From NCBI RefSeq assembly GCF_900964775.1, contig NC_041807.1, forward strand, positions 29,688,013 through 29,752,012: a stretch of DNA of 64,000 nucleotides, given 5' to 3'. The position numbers and the translations under genes are program-made. The stretch comes from Scleropages formosus. Lineage: Eukaryota > Chordata > Actinopteri > Osteoglossiformes > Osteoglossidae. This document shows, in pieces, positions 56,839-64,000 of the stretch. The notes beneath the pieces are model-generated. The model did no database searches. It was not told the origin of the DNA and saw only the letters and a list, made by a program, of their open reading frames with translations. Positions within the stretch are counted from its first letter, which is position 1; each line of letters opens with the position of its first letter.

Positions 56839-59800
56839 CTACTTGGCGTTGGCAGAGCTGCCCATCATCTTTTTGACCGCCTGAATAATGGCGTCCTTGT
56901 CAATGCCGAAGATCTTAAGCAGCTCGGCAGGCTTGCCGCTGCGCGGGACGTGGGCCACGGCCAGCCGGTGTACGGAAAAGCCAGGTTCATTCACCACGGA
57001 AGAGCACACCGCCTCCCCCAGGCCACCTGAGGAACAGAATACGTTGATTGAGACCACAAAGACTCACAACTAGACTTGAACTTGAACTGAACTCGATCAT
57101 TTTGAAAGGTCCCACAGTGTAATGTTTTGTACAAACGGTCACCCCTCGTGCATTTAGAAGCCATTGGTTGTTCAGTGCAGTCATGTACCTGGAGAGGGGG
57201 AGGTAAGACAGGTGGAGATCTTTAGGCAACAGCCCAGCCAATTAGGTGAGAGTATCAGTCCCACTGCAAGAGTAACCTAACCCACTGTGCCACTTACCTT
57301 CCGTGCAACTGAACACAACAGAGGGAAGGACCAGGATGACTGGAGCCAGGAGGGAAGGGGGAGGGGAACTCATCCTACCATAGTGGTAAATCTCCATGGA
57401 CAAATAAAGAAGGAGGGGCAGAAAGCAGCTAGAAATCTTATGTAGGTCAGTGAAGACCCGAAGGGCCAAGATGAAATTAAAAACAACTGACAGTAGACTG
57501 CACCCTGACATCTTCCCGCACTTTAAAAAAGGCTCCATTGTGCAGATGTTGTGTAGCAGAATGCTGCAACTTATGCTGTTAGAACACAGTGCTGCTCTGA
57601 GCTTTGACTCTTTTTTCAGTACTGCACAGCAATGACAGAAACCCCACGCAGCCATTCAGTATTTCACTAATATATTAAAGCTGGCTTCAAGCTCCATGTG
57701 GATCATTTCAAGGAAATTACGCTTCTCTTAGGAAGTGCTGCATAAACAGCTGTGTATACTAACTTGTATGTTGCTCTGGACAGAAAGGTCTGTATTGACA
57801 GTGCTTTCATAGGTACTTGTATTATGTGATGTATCTGGGGTGGCAGTGGTTGGGTGGCGTTGTTGTGTAGTAGGTAGTGCTGATACCTCATAGCCCCACT
57901 TGTGGGCAATCTGTATGTTTTCACCATGTTTACATTGGTCTCTTGCCGCTGTCCAGAGATGTAACTTAATTTAATTATAAAAATGATAAGAGTATTACTG
58001 AGACATTGTCAAACTTTCATTACAAATTGGCAAAAGCAAAATTTTCTAAATCACCAGGATAGCCGTTTCATAGTTGGTGATATTATGAAGTCTCTTCTAT
58101 TATTAGATGCTCCTGATATGCGCAAGGCAAACACGCACCCTCATAATAGTGGTCCTCCACGGTGATGATGCGGCCCCTGGTTGCCTTGGCGTTGTCAATG
58201 ATGGTTTTTGCATCCAGTGGTTTGATAGTGAAGGGGTCAATCACTCTGATGTTGATGCGCTCTAGAAGGGTATAACGGTTCTTGTGATAAAGATGGATAG
58301 CTTATGCAAAAATTTTTCCGTTCCAACTTCATCATTATGAAAGAAGTCATTATAAATTCCGCTATGTTATTCATTTTTAAGGACAGCCAATTGAAAGATG
58401 GCTACGGTAACTTCCCTTGCGTATGGTAACAGATTTAGCAAATGTACCAGCATTTTCATGCTGTTCTGCCTGATTTTTAGTATAATGCACATTTCTTTTA
58501 ACATCTGAATTTATAATATTGTAAAATACCAGATATATTTTTAAATGGACTCAAATAGCCCTTCAATAGACGAAAATGTCAGCCCATATTCAAGTCGAAA
58601 CAAGCCGATGTGAAGAAAATTATGTTAAAGCTTCATTAAACTGCGATGAGCTTTTCATCTGCTTTATAATAATTAACTATTTGAATCAACGTGTCTACAA
58701 AGTTCCTCCAAAATATAATTTGAGGCATCACATATTTTTCATTTCTAGAGCCATATGAACATACCAAAAGTTGATGCTGACCCCAGTTATGCATGTCCAG
58801 GGAACCCCATCCCAGTACCCTAGTGTGAATAGCAACACCCTCAGAGGAACCATGCTGCAGTATACCTTTCTTCAGCTGTTCTGCTGCAGCCACAGCCTCA
58901 TGCAGGGTGACCCCTGCGCCGATCACAGTAATCTGGTCATCGTTGCTCTTGTACACAACCTGAGGTGAACGGATAAGAGCACCGCGGTTTCATATCTCAC
59001 TGTTTGTTCCTAAGGTGTGGACAACAGTAAGTGTATGCTGTTGTCAATGTCAAGAAAGTACAAATCTTGTTTGTGTAACACCCCGTGGTCTCTGGGGTTA
59101 GGGTTATGCTAATGACAGTGTTTCTGAGATACTTCCATCCCAGTGAGAGCATGTACCTTGGCCTGGCCTACGTGAAAGTCTTCATTGCAGTTGTAAATGA
59201 TCGCATTCTCAGGGCGACTGGTTCTTATGAAACAAATACCCTGCAAGAGAAAGAAATCAAACACCAAAGAGGTGCCATGTCACACTCTCCTGATGCTTTG
59301 CCGCAATGGGGATGCGAGTGGAGCTGGGAAGAACACGTGGCGTGGAAGGGAGGGCACCTTGGTATTGGCCGCCAGCTCGACCGCCTTCTCTGTAGAGACG
59401 CCATCACTGGGGTAGAACACAGTTGCTGTAGGGATGGCTCTGAACATGGCTATATCCTCCAGGCCCATCTGAGAGGGTCCATCCTCACCTGGAAAGGAGC
59501 GATCACACAAGGAGGAAGTCAGGGAGTGCTGGTTGGAGGGAGAAGAAGCGGGCGGTGCAAATATAAAACTAAAAGGAAGTCAGGCAGGCAGACAGACAGG
59601 CAGGCAGGCAGGCAGTAAGACATGCAGTGTACCTGGGGAACCAAAAGGACACCTTTCCGCCCCGTGAGAAAACTTCCAAGACAGACAGGGAGAGTGAGAG
59701 AGGAGGGGTCAGTGCTAACGGGAGCAGCACAAGGAAATAAAGGGGAAAACGTGAGGATATGGAAAAAGTCAGGATTTACAAATAAGGGAATAGAGTAATA

Positions 59801-62800
59801 ATGAAAGGAGACAATTCTGGTTGCTGCTAAGCATTTATCCATTTCCATACCTAAGAGCAGTTTGAAAAACATAACTTCTGCACAGAACTATGGTGACAGG
59901 AATTAACCCGGGATTAGTTTTCTTCTTAATGGAGATACTGAATGTTTTACAGAAGACTGACTCCTTCTTAGAAAACCAGTGGTGAAAAACAGTACCAAAT
60001 TTGCCCAAGGCCTGATTTATTTTTACACGGAGGAAATTTTGCACTGAAGGTCACAGTCACACAAAACCCAAGCGAGGGATCAGCACAGTCAGAATCATCA
60101 AAAAATTCAGACTAGAACTTGAAAATATTTCACCTCAATGCAGAGAAAGCCAACATATATTACCAACCATTGGGGATAATTCTGTGTGCCAAAACCAGCC
60201 TAAACCCAACTGAGAAAAACACTGAATGCATTTTAAAATGGTTGAAAACCCATCTGTGCACTCAGTTCAGCGATACTGTTTGGGGAGAAGGAAGTACTGA
60301 CCAATGGACACTCCGCAGTGGGAGCCGCACAGGTTGATGTTGCTCTCAGAAATGGCTGCCATGCGCAACTGGTCAAAGGCCCGGGTGAAGAAGGTGGCAA
60401 AAGTGCTGGCAAACACAATGTTGCGGTCCCTGGCGGCACAGCCAACGGCCACACTCACCTGGCAATAAAGTAACAGCATAGCAGAGGGCGGTTACTGAGT
60501 CAGCCACGTAAACCGAGGCCTCTCTTTGCATGTGTATGAACAGGAAGTCAGCAGATTGGTCATGCTGGTTTGGATCGACCAGATGCCTCCCACAATTGCC
60601 CGCAATCCCCTTTTTATTAAAAAATGTCAGCAATCTGTGAAGCAGACCTCTGCCATCCAGAGCAAACATAACGCTGCCTCTCCTTTCATATACCAGGAAT
60701 CCCCCGGCACATTTTATTCAAAATTGCACTCATTGTGACTGATTTCCTGTTTCCTGGGAAATAACCCTTCTCAGAAGGCTATCCAAAGTCCCTGCCACTC
60801 ATGAAGAAAGGCACCAACATTGTACCACCTCAACAGTGCAGACAGAGTGTATTCTATTCCACACAGAGAGCAGACTGAGATTTTGTCCAGACCTCTAAGT
60901 TCTGGCATCTTTATTGGTCCCTGGGGGCATCCAGGCACCCACAGACCTTCAGAAAGAAAGTATGGCCCTATAAGCAGTCCCAAGTCAGACTAAGGCATAA
61001 CTTTATGAGATATGACTTAATTCAATAGTTTTTCAGAGATATCAATAATAATATTCTTGTGTCGTGTTATATAAATTTAAAATCCAATGTGATACTTATG
61101 AGTCTACCTTAAAGCGATGAGAAGAGACTCACTTAAGTACATTATAACATAGATGATCACCAACATCAGACAGCGATGATAATCGTGCAGACATTAATGT
61201 TGCTATTTCACATACACTAAGCACAAGCGTTTGCGCGTGAGTTTATCTTTTTCAATTTCCCTCTACTGTGAGGGAAATATTTGAAAACATATGTAATATA
61301 TTTTAAGATACTCAGAACAAGTATCTTCCTGATCATCATATTTTTTAAAGTGGAATATTTTTTATGGCTATTGCTTGGCGATCTGCAGGTTCAGTCTGAA
61401 GATTTCCAGCTCACACTCCTACTCCTGCTGTACTACGTTTTTCAATAAGAATTCCGTGCTGTATAAATGAGTAAATAATTATCAAGTTTGTTATCTACCA
61501 CTGTAATTCAGTTTGGACAAAGGCAACATCTAGATGGGGACACATGAACGTGATTTTACACCTCTTCAGCTAATGGACTCCTTTAGGATCAGCAGCAATG
61601 AAAATATGAACAGAGTGGAATTTAATGTGTTCATTCTTGTACCTTTAGAGGTAAAAATAGGTTTCAAATTCTGAACAATCTAAGAAGGTAGAAGAGTTAC
61701 TAATGTCCCTTTTCTAGACAAAGGTTAAATTTAAATAATGAGACAACTGAGTTTAACATGTGTTCATAATTTCAAGGGGAAGCTGGTACCTTGAGCAAGG
61801 TACTTACCCTAAATTGTTTCAGTCTAATTGCCCAGCTGTATAAATTGGTAGATAATTGTATGTAGACTAACATTATAAGCTGCTTTGGAGAAAAGTGTCA
61901 GCTAAAAGTACATATCACATTTTTCTTAAGTTTGACATCTTAGAATGGAGCAGCTGCTCACAGAGCAGAACAGTGGGTGGTGTAGTGGTTAGAGTTCCTG
62001 CCTTTGTACCCAGAAGTCATGGGTTAGAGCCTTACCTCCAGCTCTAGTACCTTTGACTAAGGTACTTACTCTAAATTGCACCAGTGAAAAATTAGCCAGT
62101 TGTATAAATGGGTAAATAATTGTAAGTTTGGAGAACAGTGTCAGCTGAATGGAAAAAAAAAAAACTAGAATGATGTGCAATTAACTGGTGTATTTTGAGT
62201 CATGTGGCAAGGCAGAGAATCTTGTAGTGCAGGAAGGTGTTGCTAGAGTGCCCTCCCTATGTATTCCCAGCTGTCTTGTTTCAATTGCAAGCAGAGGGGT
62301 TTTCCTTGGTGTTTCTGTGTGAGACACAGCCTTTCTGAAGTCTTCCAATTCTGTGTATTTTTACAGCGGGCTCTTCTCACACAGTGACTCAGAGCACTGA
62401 ACAAAGGAATAAGACCAACGATCTTATGGAAATCTTGTGTGCAAGATCTCCCTGTCTGCCCCACACTGCACCAGCCCCACGCCGGCTGCTTTCCACCACA
62501 CCTTAGCTTTGCTGTTGTAGCGCCCTATGGTAAAAGACGGACAAAGTTGTGGTGGAAGTAGGTCAAGCCCCCCCAGGTGACACGGCGGGTGAGGGGTCAT
62601 GCATTATTCAGTGAGCTCAATTTAGAAAATGTCGTAAGCTCGCTTCCCGCTCCTCCCCCCACAAACAGGGCTCTGCTGCAGTTTAGAAACAAGGGCCATG
62701 TACCATGTTCTGTTCAGCAATGTAGCACTCAACATATCGATTGGGATGCTCGTTCCTGAATATCTCGCAGAAGGTGGAATTCTTGGTGTCTCCATCCAAG

Positions 62801-63490
62801 GCCACCACACGCTCATTGTAGCGGCCCAGTTTGGCCAGAGCCAGGCCGTAGGCCTTCCGTGTGGCGATCTGCAGCCGGTTGCAGAAACAATGCCGTCATA
62901 AGAGAGGAAACACACAGAGAACTTGATTAGCACATTGAAACATGTGCATGAGTTCACTCATGGAAGGTGTTTGGCTGAACAAGCTAACCATAGAGAGCAC
63001 AAGCCTTTCACTGGTTGTCTCACTCAATAAAATACTTCTACATCCAGTTTTTTGTGCATTATTTTGATTAACTCACCTTTTCATATTCATTTGTGGTTCT
63101 ACAAATAATTTTAGCTTTCAATAATTCTCTCTTGAGTTTTTTGTCCTTTCGAGAAAATGTGCTCTGTTGAGCGATTTGAAAAGCCACTTCAGAAATGTTA
63201 TTTAAACAGAATGTCAACGAGTGCATTTCTTCGGAGAACAATCTCGTCAGAGCATCACCATGCTGTTGCCATAGTAACCGAGGTCCCCCATACCTTCTCT
63301 CCTGGTTTGTAGTTCGGGGCGCTGGGCATGCGGATGTTGCGTACGCTGACAGGTGGGGCATCATCCATGGGCGTAGGTGGGTACAGGCGCTTGTTGTTGT
63401 TGAGGATGCGGCTGTTGAGCTCCTTCAGCACACTGTCAGCCATGTCTTTGGGGAGGGGCTTCCCGTGCCAGCCCATCTTGTCCTCGGCCG
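56839..63490 (-). CDS. tkt: Transketolase, last eight exons (5' part outside window)
   Basis: Thiamine diphosphate enzyme of the non-oxidative pentose phosphate pathway, cytosolic. Exons in gene order: 63294-63490 ([18 protein letters not shown]), 62704-62868 ([33 protein letters not shown], with the Glu that activates ThDP), 60302-60458 ([29 protein letters not shown]), 59358-59488 ([20 protein letters not shown]), 59157-59240 ([14 protein letters not shown]), 58866-58959 ([20 protein letters not shown]), 58139-58261 ([20 protein letters not shown]) and 56839-57026 ([19 protein letters not shown], stop TAG 56841-56839). All junctions are GT-AG with matching phases and no frame breaks. This covers the end of the PP-domain linker, the Pyr domain and the C-terminal domain, a little over half of a vertebrate enzyme of about 625 residues. 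Whether this is the tkta or tktb paralogue cannot be told. Confidence 0.97.
57309..57435 (-). repeat. Inverted partner of 54186-54310
   Basis: Minus strand reads as 54186-54310; located in the last transketolase intron. Confidence 0.8.
57837..57960 (+). repeat. V-type SINE head, degenerate
   Basis: GGGTGGCAGTGGTTGGGTGG, a tRNA-like run with ACCTCATAGCCCC, then GTATGTTTTCACCATGTTTA, recalling the central block. Truncated. Confidence 0.45.
60459..61774. other. Transketolase intron DNA
   Basis: Non-coding; no exon or element seen here. The exons on either side join in frame (EQNM to VSVAVG), so no exon is missing. Confidence 0.7.
61775..61915 (+). repeat. SINE-2, truncated
   Basis: Contains TACCTTGAGCAAGGTACTTA, GCCCAGCTGTATAAATTGG and GCTTTGGAGAAAAGTGTCAG. 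The tRNA head is missing. Confidence 0.7.
61975..62155 (+). repeat. SINE-2, full length
   Basis: Head GTGGGTGGTGTAGTGGTTAG, B box near GGGTTAGAGCC, body with TAAGGTACTTACTCTAAATT and GTATAAATGGGTAAATAATT, and an A-rich end. Confidence 0.75.
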
Positions 63491-64000
63491 CTGTGACACA
63501 TGCGCACACAGAATCATTCACATAAGAAACGGAGGTGCTGTGTCAAACACACCCAGCTCACAGAGCTGTTTTTGGAAACAAACAGAGGACACGGAGTACC
63601 TTGCCTGAAGGGGACAGCACAGTGATTTTTACACTTGCCGACACTAGAACAATCAATTAGCATCAATGAGAAAATCTGGCGCTGAGAGATCCGGCTGCTG
63701 CAGGTCGAAGCCAGACAAAACACAACACCCTGGACAGCTGGAACATGGAAATAGTTTTCCAAGAAAAATATGGTAATTTTCTGAAGTTGAATATTCAATC
63801 CTAGACAGCTGAGCTGTAAAATTAGATTAGAACACGAGAATCCTTTATTTCAGCAATATGTGGATACATGGTGTTAATCCGTGATTTCTTGCGGGTTGCA
63901 CAGCTTGATGTTTTAGTTTCTACATTATCACTACACTTGAGGAATTCCAGTATATTAAAATCTTTTTGTCATTTTTTTAAAAATATCTGGTGTGTTATAG
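63491..64000. other. Transketolase intron, right end
   Basis: No exon recognised. The next upstream exon lies beyond the window. Confidence 0.6.

Noticed and set aside
57242-57655. 137-codon minus-strand frame within the transketolase region as an extra exon or gene
   Set aside because: The flanking transketolase exons join in phase without it, and part of it is the inverted repeat shared with 54186-54310.

Overview
This is vertebrate, almost certainly teleost, DNA. It is dominated by repeats, with one clear host protein gene at the right end: transketolase, minus strand, last eight exons. The tRNA-derived SINEs, with the (GT)n-tailed family most frequent, the Tc1-like elements and the V-type SINEs are all fish-like. 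The (GT)n-tailed SINE looks to me like the one common in bonytongues (arowana, arapaima), but that species-level guess is inference.

Left two thirds (1-44958). This is a rearranged array built around U2 snRNA. A block at 9688-24858 recurs in direct orientation at 30076-44958, 20,388 bp away at its start, and is nearly identical by eye. Each block carries an intact tRNA-Glu(CTC) gene (10840, 31228) and an intact 188-nt U2 snRNA gene with a 3' box (17190, 37525). Each also has the 3' end of a non-LTR retrotransposon joined to a U2 fragment at U2 nucleotide about 39 (18592, 38927). The segment from that junction rightwards (18592-28206) is also present in inverted orientation at 1-7646. There the U2 fragment abuts a different, longer copy of the same LINE family (7647-9687). 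The LINE has an APE-type endonuclease, an L1/Tx1-type reverse transcriptase and a CCHC-like C-terminus. With its repeated insertion into U2, this points to a U2-targeting Keno-like element of the Tx1 clade. The arms also hold two old Tc1-like transposons, a hAT-like MITE, three SINE families and degenerate U2 pseudogenes.

Transition (44959-51541). The second unit breaks off inside a V-type SINE. Beyond it lie SINE-rich DNA, a nearly full-length RTE-clade (Rex3-like) LINE at 46725-50087 with a 14-bp target-site duplication, and a Tc1-type MITE carrying a SINE.

Right end (52034-64000). A candidate small multi-pass membrane protein gene is assembled from six exons with matching splice phases (52034-55053, plus strand). 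I cannot name it. It is tail-to-tail with transketolase (56839-63490 and beyond the window).

The intact U2 genes would supply the spliceosomal U2 snRNA and the tRNA genes glutamate decoding. The rest of the array reads as a record of site-specific retrotransposition and homology-driven rearrangement. The near-identity of the two units could also reflect two haplotypes placed in tandem by an assembler; this cannot be settled from the sequence alone.
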